In this document: piece after piece, positions 11,501-20,700 of the stretch
Numbering within the stretch: the first letter of the stretch is position 1
Layout: the number at the start of each line of letters is the position of its first letter
Source: Corythucha ciliata
Taxonomy: Eukaryota > Arthropoda > Insecta > Hemiptera > Tingidae
Direction: 5' to 3'
NCBI GenBank assembly: GCA_038030265.1
Contig: CM075943.1
Location: 11,284,001-11,348,000 of the forward strand
Length of the DNA: 64,000 bases
The notes under the pieces: generated by a model
Seen by the model: only the letters and a program-made list of their open reading frames with translations
What the model was told of the DNA's origin: nothing
The model's database searches: none
Translations under genes and position numbers: made by a program

Positions 11501-14500
11501 CTGATCTGGATAAAAATAGGCTCTTTAAATAGAAAATTTTGTGCTCTTTCCAATGGGCTCATCATTTTTGCCATTGCAACAATTATTGCGCGTGCAACTA
11601 GCTGTTTCTGAAAAAATCAGAAAATGGCGGATATCTTGGAAACAAAGCGGAATTTCGGAAAAGTGCAAATAGGCATTTCGATCAGAAATGAGTTGCCCCT
11701 TCACTGGTTTTTCTCTGTCCAGTCGCTTTTTGTACACCCTATATATAATGGTGTTAATGTGCAATACTTGCACATGTTGTAGTACCCACTAAGACGCACC
11801 AGAAACGTCATATTGACATATGGCCCAAAATGCTTTCCTCACGAGATATTCGCGAATTTGTGGTTTTCGTCTAATCTCATCTTTTATCTTCAAAATAGCG
11901 AGATACCGGCCAACTGCTTCGATCTGGCCTAAAATTGATGACGGATTCGGAAAGAGCACAAAATTGCCTTTTAGAATCCGCCGTCATAGTTGGTTTTGGT
12001 GGTTTTGTATGGCATTTATCATCACATGAACATGATGAAAGTGACGTGATTAACTAAGTCAAAAAATTTTAAAGCAGTGGCAGTCAGCTGTTTCTTAGTC
12101 CTACGGATAGGTTAATTTGAGCAAAACTGCTCCATTATGTCACCTTTAAATTGACATAGAAAAAACGTAGGCTAACCTCGCCCAATTTTGAGTAATCGAC
12201 CTCTTAACCTAAAAAGTCGTAGCTAAACACTAAAAATGACTAACTCGCAACACGAGATCTTCAACTAAGGACATTACTGGAACTACTCCAGATGCTTTGC
12301 GCTTATGAGTGAAGTGATAGGACTGACTGAAGATGATGGATTGCAAAGAAAGCAACTAACCTCCGTGACGGCTAGTACCTTACTGAACTTAATTCTTAAA
12401 ATGAAAAACTGTAATTTAAAAACTATTTAATGAGATGTTCGAAAAGTCCCCCTCCTTGTTCCAAGCATTTCCTGGCTCTTTTGACTAAAGATTGGGTAGC
12501 GTTACGGATATGGGCCGGCTGTTGCCTGATTTCTTCAGAGCATACCATGATTCGCCGGATGAGATCTTCTCTGGAGTTGACCCTTTCTTTATACACCATC
12601 GACTTCAGGCTTCCCCACAAGAAGTAGTCGAGGGGCGTAAGGTCCGGAGACCTTGCTGGCCAATCGAGCGGACCACCTCGTCCAAACCATCGTCCAGGGT
12701 ATACTTCATTAAGATATCGTCTCACTTCTCCAGAGTAGTGTGGAGGGGCACCATCGTGTTGGAAAATGAGACACTCCCTAGTGGTCAGGGGAAGATTCTC
12801 GAGTAAACCAGGCAGCACGTTTTCCAAAAAAATTAAGTAATTACGGCCATTTAGTCGTTCTTCAAACACAAATGGCCCAATCAATTGGTTATTGATTAGA
12901 CCATGCCAAACGTTGACCGAGAAATTGTGTTGGAAGCTAGTCGTAATTGTTCCCCGAGGGTTTTCTTGTGACCACGTATGAGTGTTGTGGGAATTGAAGA
13001 CACCATCCCGTGTAAAAGTTGCTTCGTCAGTGAAAAGTGTACGACGTAGGCGCTAATGATTGGTGATGACCCACCGACAAAAACCGATCCTCCTGACCTC
13101 GTCGCCTGGCAATAAATTATGTACCCTTTGCAGATGGTACGGGTGAAAGGAATACTTTCTTAAAGTTCTCCACACGGTTGTATGAGGAACCCCCAGCCTT
13201 GCAGAAATTCTGCGCGTACTCGTCGAAGGACTGCGTTCGACTTCATCCAAGATCCGCTCGTCATCACTCGAATCACGACGATCAAAGGAACGACGATTGG
13301 GGAATGAACCAGTTTCCCTGAGAGTCCTGCAGAGCCCTGTGAAGACGTTTCTTGAAGGCAAACGATTCGGGTATCGACGGAAATATTCCTGCTGTGCGGC
13401 ACTGCTACTAAGCCCACATTGTCCATAGATGAGGATCATATCGGTATACTCCTCATTCGTGAATGTTCGAGGCATTTTTGCAGAATAGAACACGAAAAAA
13501 GGAAAGAATGATATGAAGGACGCACAAACGAGACAGTAAGGATCATCTGGACATCCAACATTATACAGCACGAATCAACTGGAGTAGTTCCAGTAATGTC
13601 CTTAGTTGAAGATCTCGTGTTGCGAGTCAGTCCTTTTTAGTGTTTAGCTACGACTTAGGTTAAGAGGTCGATTACTCAAAATTGGGCGAGGTTAGCCTAC
13701 GTTTTTTCTATGTCAATTTAAAGGTGACATAATGGAGCAGTTTTGCTTAAATTAACCTATCCGTAGGACTAAGAAACAGCTGACTGCCACTACTTTAAAA
13801 TTTTTTGACTTAGTCATGTGATGATAAATGCCATACAAAACCACCCAAACCAACTATGACGGCGGATTCTAAAAGGCAATTTTGTGCTCTTTCCGAATCC
13901 GTCATCAATTTTAGGCCAGATCGAAGCAGTTGGCCGGTATCTCGCTATTTTGAAGATAAAAGATGAGATTAGACGAAAACCACAAATTCGCGAATATCTC
14001 GTGAGGAAAGCATTTTGGGCCATATGTCAATATGACGTTTCTGGTGCGTCTTAGTGGGTACTACAACATGTGCAAGTATTGCACATTAAAACTGAAACAC
14101 CCTGTATATACAGGGTGTTTCGCAACCAGTCGTGAATACTGAAAGAGGTGATACAACAGGTGATTTAGAGTCGATATTGTTCTTTTCGACTTTTTCGAAA
14201 ACCCATTCGAAAGTTAACACGCTTTGAATAGTAACGGAAAAAAATAGAAAAGGATTTTCGTTAAGTTCTGGGCTAATTTTACTATCGTTGGAGGGGGTAT
14301 TTTTCCTATTTTAGCACACAAATTTGAAGGAAATTTTGCGCTCTTTCCAACGAGCTGATTAGTTTTTGTTTTTTTGCTTTTGTATCGGCGCTACACCCTC
14401 TTAAATGAGGAAAAGTAACGAATGTCCAAAAATATAGATTTTAATCGATATCTCGGGAACGAATGGGTTTTCGAAAAAGTCGAAAAGAACAATATCGACT

Positions 14501-17500
14501 CTAAATCACCTGTTGTATCACCTCTTTCAGTATTCATGACTGGTTGCGAAACACCCTATATATGTATATGTATGTATAGCAAATCGAACCGACCTCGGAT
14601 TCGTGTTCTAGGGGTTCTGAAACGTGAAAAAAAGGTATCACAACCCATATGTGCGACCATCAGGGCGAGACCAATAGTGCATTTTTTGAATGAAATGCAC
14701 TAAAAAAAAAAATTTGCGATTTTGGGGTTTTCAAACCCCAATTTCACCGAAGATTTTCACTTTTCCAGAATCAAAGCTGGTTCTTTTCAAAACTCAATTC
14801 CTGGGTTTGGCTTATTCCAAACCAAAACTTTCCCTCAAATCCCTCAATTTTTCCGGTTTTGCACTCTTTCAAACCCAAATTACGTGGGCTAGGCTCTTTT
14901 CGAAATAGGTTCCACAGGTTTGTCCCATTCTAGAAAAAATGTTGAAGGCCCGTTCACAAGCTCTATGTTTACGTTCTGTGTAGTCTGTGCAACCAAACAA
15001 ATTTATTCCCTCGAAAAATGAAGCATTTTTATAGGTTGCATAGACACCACACAACACAAACATAGAGCTTGTGAACGGGCCTTGAAAAATGAACAACGAA
15101 AACATAAACGTCATTTTGGCTCTCGCTCTTCTAAAAACAAAATGTCCCCGATTTGGCTTTTTCGAAAGCGAACTTCCCGGATTTTTGATAGTATTTCAAA
15201 CCCTAATTTTGCTTATTTTTGTTCTTTCAAAAACCAATTTCGTGGCCTTAGCTCCTTCTAGATTCAGTTTCGCCGATATCGCTGGTTCGAAGAGTAAATT
15301 CACGAATTGGCCTCCTTCAAACTCCAATTTTCGGAAATTTTTTCTCTTTCAAACACCAAATTTCATGGGTCGACAGGTTTGGTTAGTTCGAAAAATTAAT
15401 TCGGCTCGTTCAAAAACCAAATGAAGTGATTTTCGCCCTTTCAAACCACAATGTCGCCGGTGACTTTCGCTTTTCCATTGAAGATGAAAATTGAGTTTCA
15501 GGATAAAGTGGTTGGTTTTTGTGACCGAGAGCTGAAGTAAAAATGACTGCAAATTTTAGAAAAAGCAATAATTCGCGTCTAAAATGTAAAAACGTGCTCT
15601 TTGACAATCATCATGGGCGTAGATTGCTCCAGTAGTTCTCTTGGTCGGCTAGCTCAGGGTTTGCGCCCACTACCAACTAAAAAAAAAGCCGGAATTTGCA
15701 ATTTCACTATGAAAGACCGAAAACCAGCAACTTCGCAGATATTAATATTTAGGGCCGTATTCAGAAACTCACCTTAACGAAGCCTTTACATAAGGAGTTG
15801 AAAAATGTCGTGGTTTATTAAAATGTGTCATCTGTTTTGAAGCGCTTAAAGGAGACGTAAAGGTTAAGGTTGGTTTCTGAATACGGGCCTTAGACCCGAA
15901 ACTGGCAATGCCGCGAATATTTGAAACTTGTAGCATTGCAAATATTTAGCCAGGACTCTTCCAATGTCGTGGATGTTTGCCTAAAAAAATGTGGTATTTG
16001 CGGCTAATCGTCAGGGCGATGTAATGGCCAGCTAGCCCGTATTCCGCACACACACAACAAAAAACCCCCAAACTCGCAATTTCGCGAAAATAAAGACCGG
16101 AAATCCCGGATATTGACACCAGAAACTTGCAATTTCGCGGATTTTTAGACCCGGAACTTACAATTTTACAGATGTTTAGATCAGATCAGAATGATGAATT
16201 TTAGCTGGAAAGAGAGTTTTCAGTCAAATTAGCTTTACAAAGTCCGCGAAATAGTGATTTCACAATATTAGCGAATAGCGATCCTTTCCACTTATACCCT
16301 TTTCTCTAAGTTGCCCCTAGAAACTGCGATTTCTCTCAATTTTAGTCACGAATTAACGATTTTCTCAATTTTAGCCGTGAAGCGACTTTGTTAAGTTCCG
16401 TACACAAGCTCTATGTTTGCGTCGTGTGGAGTATATGCAACCGAACAAATGAATTCCCTTGAAAAATGAAGCATTTTGATAGGTTGCATAGACACCACAC
16501 AACGAAATCATGGAGCTTGTGTTCGGGCCATTAAAAAATGTCAATTTTTTTTCTGTGTAAAATCTGTTCTTCGGGCGAACTTTCAAGAATCAGCCAGTTT
16601 TATGCGTTAATTGATGGTTTCTGAGTGTAGCCGGTTTCGAGGATTGTCATGCATGAACAATGGCGAGTTGATGCTCGGGGTGGGTGCGTCGCCCCGTCGT
16701 ACGCTACGCCATTTTGCCATCTCCCCTTCCTCCGTGGCTGCAATTCTGGCAACAAAAACTGTCACAAATGTCCCAATCTGTTTTTGTTTTGGTTGGGTGT
16801 CAAAGCCCCGTTGAATCGTCACTAATCTATTAATTTAATCTTCAGAAACATTGTGTCAACTGTGAATCTTGGCTGCAAACTCGATCTAAAGAAAATAGCC
16901 CTTCACGCCCGTAACGCCGAGTACAATCCCAAGCGATTCGCTGCCGTCATCATGCGAATACGTGAGCCACGAACGACCGCCCTTATATTCAGTTCGGGTA
17001 AAATGGTGTGCACCGGCGCCAAAAGCGAGGCCGATTCGAGACTTGCCGCCAGGAAATACGCGAGAATCATACAGAAACTCGGTTTTCAGGTAAGTGTGTT
17101 TTGGTTTAGGTGGGGTGGGGTGGGGTGGGGGGCGATAAAACGAGTTTTTGAATAAATTGTTAACGTCCGTCGTGTGGGGGGTTTTCCAGGCGAAATTTTT
17201 AGATTTTAAGGTACAAAATATGGTGGGAAGCTGCGACGTAAAATTTCCTATTCGTTTGGAAGGACTTGTTCTTACCCACGGGCAGTTCAGCAGGTGAGGC
17301 CCAAATAATTTTATGTTAACGAAGCAGAGCCTCATTCTAATTCATTTTTTATAGCTACGAACCTGAATTATTTCCTGGTCTTATCTACCGTATGGTTAAA
17401 CCGAGGATTGTCCTTTTAATTTTCGTTTCGGGAAAGGTGGTATTGACAGGTAAATCACTTCAAATTGTCTTAATTTCTCCAGAAGTCGTTTAACTGATTT

Positions 17501-17592
17501 GTTTTCTCACTTTAGGAGCCAAAGTGAGGGAAGAAATTTATGAAGCGTTCGAAAATATTTATCCTATTTTGAAAAGTTTCAAGAAACAGTAA
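2535..17592 (+). CDS. TBP: TATA-box-binding protein (6 exons)
   Basis: TBP is the core DNA-binding subunit of TFIID and is also used by Pol I and Pol III initiation factors in the nucleus. Exons are 2535-2783, 2852-2979, 16846-17089, 17190-17293, 17355-17449 and 17516-17592. All junctions are GT-AG and phases match, giving 298 aa. Residues 1 to about 125 are the variable N-terminal part, opening with MDHMLPSP and [17 protein letters not shown], a 7-residue glutamine run at 34-40 and a Pro/Met/Thr-rich stretch. Residues from about 126 form the conserved saddle of two repeats, with [18 protein letters not shown] and the [10 protein letters not shown] and [10 protein letters not shown] segments. 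Length is ordinary for an arthropod TBP. Intron 2 (2980-16845) is 13.9 kb of nested transposons, while the others are under 110 bp. The 3' end lies about 140 bp from the CFAP44 stop codon. Confidence 0.97.
2980..3605. other. Start of TBP intron 2, no recognised content
   Basis: This stretch lies between the donor of TBP exon 2 and the target duplication of the first hAT-like element. It includes a C-rich run near 3350 and a G run near 3570. A 69-codon open frame at 3131-3340 matches nothing I recognise. I see no repeat structure. Confidence 0.6.
4320..5770. repeat. Degenerate about 20-bp and 30-bp arrays inside hAT-like element 1
   Basis: From about 4330 to 5160 a phrase like AAAACTGACGATTTTACCCC recurs roughly every 20-22 bp with heavy substitution. 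From about 5160 to 5770 a different phrase, resembling GCCATTTTCAGGGCGCGAAT then AGTCAGTTTT, recurs about every 30 bp. Neither has constant repeats or a reading frame. The 30-bp phrase resembles, in layout and wording, the phrase found in the other hAT-like elements of this window. Confidence 0.75.
6225..6672. mobile_element. 448-bp inverted-repeat element (MITE family M1, copy 1)
   Basis: The left end reads AAGCTTTGGTTTCCTAG then AAAAGCGGTGCCGTAATATT. The right end is its reverse complement, closing with GGAAACCAAAGCTT. A second inner inverted pair contains AGCGGTAAACAGACAGCGGC. There is no coding capacity. A second copy at 58639-60733 is interrupted by another insertion, and this uninterrupted copy shows what the empty site looks like. 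Confidence 0.85.
7076..7450. repeat. hAT-like end followed by class III degenerate array
   Basis: TAGGGTGACCAGACGTCCTA at 7076 looks like the terminal motif seen at the ends of many hAT elements, but I find no matching right end. From about 7310 a phrase of about 33 bp built from CTCTTT-AAAA-CCAAATTT-GTGG recurs four or five times. The same wording recurs at 14720-15430, 19310-19640, 40410-40650 and 47270-47890. Confidence 0.5.
7481..7895. mobile_element. Palindromic element of 415 bp
   Basis: The left arm (about 7481-7600) reads GAAAAAAAGTTTTGTTCCGA onward through CATTTCATTCATGCGACAAT. The right arm (about 7775-7895) is its near-exact reverse complement, ending GTTCCGACAG-type sequence and AACAAAACTTTTTTC. 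The spacer of about 170 bp has no coding content. It is probably a MITE or fold-back copy. No clear target duplication is visible. Confidence 0.7.
7896..8454. other. TBP intron 2, no recognised content
   Basis: This unique-looking sequence lies between the palindrome and the first CAGGGTG-ended element. An 88-codon open frame at 8119-8385 has no recognisable motif and is probably chance. Confidence 0.5.
8515..9438 (+). mobile_element. 5'-truncated LINE insertion with poly-A tail
   Basis: The 12-bp duplication AAGTAATTGCGA flanks it at 8503-8514 and 9437-9448, directly after an A-rich tail (9370-9438, AAAAT repeats then pure A). It interrupts the left arm of element A, as shown by the uninterrupted right arm. 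It therefore inserted after element A was in place. Only the RNase H part and the 3' end of ORF2 are present. Confidence 0.92.
8516..9274 (+). pseudogene. LINE ORF2 C-terminal fragment: RNase H and CCHC domain
   Basis: An open frame from the truncation point to a stop at 9272-9274 encodes the end of a non-LTR retrotransposon polyprotein. The RNase H fold is recognisable from [11 protein letters not shown] with its catalytic Glu, [10 protein letters not shown] with a catalytic Asp, and [20 protein letters not shown] with the histidine and terminal Asp region. It is followed by a zinc-knuckle-like C-x2-C-x8-H-x4-C segment ([18 protein letters not shown]). The endonuclease, RT and first RNase H aspartate are missing through 5' truncation, so it cannot act on its own. 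Presence of RNase H suggests an I/R1/LOA-like clade rather than the Jockey-type LINEs elsewhere in the window. Confidence 0.85.
10230..10530 (+). pseudogene. Transposase core remnant in element A
   Basis: In the frame starting near 10405 the sequence reads [16 protein letters not shown], followed by a degraded segment ending MIGRDLIGP. This matches the first catalytic-Asp region of the transposase in element C ([12 protein letters not shown] and LIGPF). Upstream and downstream parts carry stops and deletions. The element therefore once coded for the same transposase family but is dead. Confidence 0.7.
11127..11740. mobile_element. CAGGGTG-ended fold-back element B
   Basis: It begins CAGGGTGTACAAAAAGCGAC at 11127 and closes with GTCGCTTTTTGTACACCCT at about 11740. 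The arms pair almost perfectly for about 270 bp each, leaving a short loop near 11400-11470. It sits directly beside element A with only TATATA between them. There is no coding content, so it is a non-autonomous (MITE-like) element of the same superfamily. Confidence 0.85.
11748..14104. mobile_element. Mariner-like element C with about 540-bp inverted repeats
   Basis: Long inverted repeats occupy about 11748-12291 and 13579-14104. They pair from GTGCAATACTTGCACATG near the outside to GGAACTACTCCAG on the inside. The right end is a clean CACCCTG followed by TA, whereas the left outer end has lost part of its terminal motif. The 1.29-kb interior carries a transposase gene on the minus strand. 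This is the best-preserved autonomous-type copy in the chain. Confidence 0.88.
12423..13571 (-). pseudogene. DD41D-type Tc1/mariner-like transposase with one in-frame stop
   Basis: The gene is readable in one frame for 383 codons, broken only by a TAG at 13053-13055. The N-terminal part (from the [10 protein letters not shown] start downstream of 13571) has helix-turn-helix features, with a HTH ending [19 protein letters not shown], as in paired-type DNA-binding domains. The catalytic part shows [10 protein letters not shown] (first Asp), [10 protein letters not shown] (second Asp) and [12 protein letters not shown] (third Asp). I count 41 residues between the second and third Asp, which corresponds to the DD41D (rosa-like) group within IS630/Tc1/mariner. 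Length is about that of the family. The single stop suggests recent inactivation or stop-codon polymorphism. Confidence 0.85.
14111..14556. mobile_element. CAGGGTG-ended fold-back element D
   Basis: It starts CAGGGTGTTTCGCAACCAGT right after the TATATA that ends element C. It closes with ACTGGTTGCGAAACACCCT near 14556. The arms pair for about 110 bp around an AT-rich centre. It is non-coding and is the fourth member of the chain joined through TA repeats. Confidence 0.82.
14605..14702 (-). repeat. Short dispersed repeat, inverted relative to a copy in element A
   Basis: The sequence around CACAACCCATATGTGCGACC and AGGGCGAGACCAATAGTGCA is, over about 90 bp, a near-exact reverse complement of 9570-9665. 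The latter copy is absent from the other arm of element A. The two lie on either side of the four-element chain. It could be a small mobile element. Confidence 0.65.
14720..15430. repeat. Class III degenerate array
   Basis: A phrase of roughly 32-40 bp built from CTCTTTCAAAA, CCCAATTT and CG-GG-TTTGGC recurs with heavy substitution through this stretch. It is interrupted by a small hairpin element (14945-15083). No frame is conserved across units. The same phrase appears in introns of TBP, CFAP44 and ZFYVE21. Confidence 0.6.
14945..15083. mobile_element. Hairpin MITE family M2, copy 1
   Basis: AAGGCCCGTTCACAAGCTCT on the left pairs with AGAGCTTGTGAACGGGCCTT on the right, and the whole 139-bp element folds as one hairpin. 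A second copy lies at 16391-16532. It is non-coding. Confidence 0.8.
15660..16390. repeat. Class IV degenerate array grading into the class I phrase
   Basis: A phrase like ACCCGAAACTGGCAATGCCGCGAATATTTG recurs about every 30 bp. Towards 16320-16390 the wording shifts to CTCAATTTTAGCCGTGAAGC, which is the class I phrase seen in the larger hAT-like elements. A MITE at 15753-15889 interrupts it. Confidence 0.55.
15753..15889. mobile_element. 137-bp MITE with TTAG duplication
   Basis: GGCCGTATTCAGAAAC at the left pairs with GTTTCTGAATACGGGCC at the right. TTAG flanks both sides (15749-15752 and 15890-15893). No coding content. It landed inside the class IV array. Confidence 0.85.
16391..16532. 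mobile_element. Hairpin MITE family M2, copy 2
   Basis: CCGTACACAAGCTCTATGTT and ATGGAGCTTGTGTTCGGGCC bracket a 142-bp hairpin. Its loop (TTCCCTTGAAAAATGAAGCA) is almost the same as that of copy 1 at 14945-15083. Confidence 0.8.
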
Positions 17593-17701
17593 ACCAAATT
17601 TTACTTCTGCACTAGCTGTAAGGTGTAAATACATTTATAATTCGCTAAAAGAGGCACTTTTTTCCTTGTTTGTCTCCTAAGGAGCCACTGTGTCTCTTGT
17701 T

Positions 17702-17707
17702 TTTATT
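17702..17707 (-). terminator. Candidate CFAP44 polyadenylation signal
   Basis: AATAAA on the minus strand lies about 27 bp past the CFAP44 stop codon. TBP, converging from the other side, must also end inside this interval of about 140 bp. Confidence 0.5.
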
Positions 17708-17733
17708 TTAGTTTTGCTTAAAAAGAAAAAAGC

Positions 17734-20700
17734 TCAGCCTCCTTCTTGGATTTCTCGATAGATTTCATCCACTTCTTCCTCGCGGTCGGTTTCTTCTTCC
17801 GAGTCACTGACCGTCTTTTGATCAACTTGAGTCTCATTCATTCCGAGCCTCACTTCAAACTTTTTGTTTTCATCCAAACCGCCCATCATCATTTCGCTGT
17901 AGAAGTCCTCTTCTGACATTTCTTTTTCGGGCTCCTCCACCTTTTCGCCTTTGCCTGCTGCTGCATTCTCCACACTTCCGGTCGATGCGATCGGCGAAGG
18001 CAGTACTTTTTTGACCACGGTCATTATAACATCTCCAGCTACGTTTTCTACCGATTCGTCCATTGTTCTCGCTGCCGCTTCTTTTTCTTCAAGTGTCTCA
18101 TCCATTCCTCTTTGTTCTTGTTCCTCTTCTTCTTCTTCATCTTCCTGTTTCGGAATTGCCAACTTCTCCTCCTCCTCCTCCATTGCTTCGTACATACCTA
18201 TTTCCTCACCACCGGCCTCCTCCATATCCTTGGCCTCCAGAGCCAACATCGCTTCTTTGGCCGCTTTGACTTTTTTCGCGGCCAATCTCTCTCGTAGCGT
18301 TGACGCCGGCGCCTTGGATTGCAAGATATTAATGTGCTCGAGTAACGCCTCCTTGTAGTCGTCTTTAGCTTTGAGTTTTCTCTCTTCCCGTCGAAGCATC
18401 TCTTTTAATTGTTGTGTGTCGAAGGTTTTCTTCGAGCCAGCTATTTTCTTACCCTGTTGAAAACGGAAATGGCGAGAGCTAAGAATTTTTTTTCAGTTTC
18501 TGCAATCTTACCCTTTGGTTTCGTATTTTCATCAATTCTGCCTCCACTTTGTTGTGCTCGCCTTTAATGGTGTACAACATTTGCATAACTTTTGTGTTTT
18601 CTTTTCTAGTTTCTGCCAATTCATCCTGTTTTTCTCGAAGCTGAGCCTAAACATAATCGATTATAATCGTTCCTTCTTTTTATCGATTTATAGCATTGAA
18701 CCTTTAACTGATTGATTTCATCGGCGTAGTAATCGTACACTGAACTATAATCGTTTTCCACGGCGTCAATCATATTCATGAGAACGGCAATTTCCATGTT
18801 TTCAACGTCCACGTTGGTTCCAAATTTTTTCCTTATTGCCTCCTCTTTGTGCTCTTTAAGCCTGGAGTACTCGATTTTCATCGCTTCAACGCTTTTTAAA
18901 AGTCGTTTGGTGTGCCGTTTATTCGTCCTTTTTTATGGTAGGGAGGAAGGAGCAAACATTTAAAAAAAACAGCTAAAGGGGGGGGGGGATTTTACGCGTT
19001 GGCTTTTTGGAAAGTTTTCGTCTGTTCGTTGAGTTGCTCAACTTCGCTGACCAGTCTGAGCATCGACGACCGTCCTACGACGATACTTTTCTTCGACGGT
19101 GCAATTTTCTTGATTTTCGCCTGGTAGTTTTGAAGTTGACTCGGCCACATGACAACGACTCGCGGTATGTTGTTCAATTGTTCTTGTTTGTCGGCCTGTT
19201 TGGAATTAAAAATTCGTAGTTATGAGGGACGGTGAGTTGGATGTCTGATCGGTCAGTTTTAGGATACTAAAGGGACAGTTATACAGTCGAAAATTGAGTC
19301 TATGGTAGGGTTGTCAACTTGAAATTTGGGGAAAACGGGACCAAAAAGTTCGAAGAACCAAATGTGCTGGGGGGGGGGGATGGACGTTTCATCCTCGGGC
19401 CGTCTTCAAAAGCCCAACTTCGCAGATTTCACACGTTTGAAATTGAAATTTCCCTGGCGTTGGCTCATTTTAAAGAGCCATGGTCGTTATCCTTTCAAAA
19501 ACTAAATTTCGCAGGTTTTTCCCTTTGAAACCCCAAATTTTGCGGATTATTGGCGCTCACAGAACCAAATTTCGCGGGCTTTGCTCATTGTAATAGCCAG
19601 TTTCGCTTTACTGGCTCCTTGAAAAGCCAATTTCGCTAGGTCCATCACCAAGATCACAAAAGAAACCTCAATCCGACGCTTCTGGCATCTCCCTCAGCCT
19701 TCTTCGACCTTTAGTGATGTGGTCAACCTACTTTGGATGTCTTCAAGCTAGAGCAACAATCTCCATGCATTACTCACCAAAAAACTGTCAACTTCGTTAT
19801 GGTATATGGCGAGAATGCTCTCGATGATTCTCAGAGTTTTCACCATTGAGTCCAATTGCTTTTGCATCGCCAACTTCTTCAAATTGATATCGTTTATTTT
19901 ACTTTCCTGTTCGTGCCTGTCAAATACTCAGATAAATCGTCGCAATTTATAAATAAACTAAAGCGCCCCTCCCATCACTCCTCACCGCTGTCCTCGTAAT
20001 TTGAACGTTCTGTCGAAAGTTTCTCGGTCGCAGTCTTCCGGCTTGATTCGCTCATCGAACAAATATAGCGCTCCCATATTCGCTAGGAGATCGTCGTCGT
20101 CGTATTCTTCCTCCTCTTCCTCGCTGGACGATTCGGAGCTCGAAGACTCGGAATCTTTGAAAATTTAAGAAGTTTTATTTGTTTCTTACTCAAAAGATTA
20201 AATTACAAAAGTTACCGTCGTCTTGTTCACGAGGGGGTTTGTACTTTCTTTTGAAAACTCGAGACAAATGTTTCACGTAGTCGTGATTTTTAATCATTTC
20301 GGAAAATTCTTGTTGAATTTCTTGGATTTTTTGCTTGCACTTTAGTATGTCATCTTCTAAACTTGCGACTTTCTTTCTTTTGACGTTGTACTGGCAAGGA
20401 ATAATTAATTAGTGAGGTCTTCCAGCCGCAGTTAAATTGGTTTTGTTAAATTACCCGTAAAATTTGCAAATGTTTTTTTATGAGCATTTCTTCCCTTTTA
20501 CCAGCCACAGCGTCTTCCATGGTCTTGTAATTCCTAATTATATCCAATTCTTGAAGTAGTTTAAGGGTGTGAAGGCGTTGGAAGTAGATATCTTCCTCGT
20601 ATTTTCGCCGTATAAAACTTAATTGAACCAAAGTTTCGTCGTAGAGGCAAATATCGTTCAACATTTTGATTTTCATATAATTTATTCGCGTGATGTGCCT

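Noticed and set aside
17951..18358. Ser-rich open frame on the plus strand
   Set aside because: It is the antisense of the Glu/Asp-rich last exon of CFAP44. GAA/GAG codons read as TTC/CTC and TCC on the other strand.
19308..19640. A further complete hAT element in a CFAP44 intron
   Set aside because: The left motif is suggestive, but no right end or 8-bp duplication could be found.
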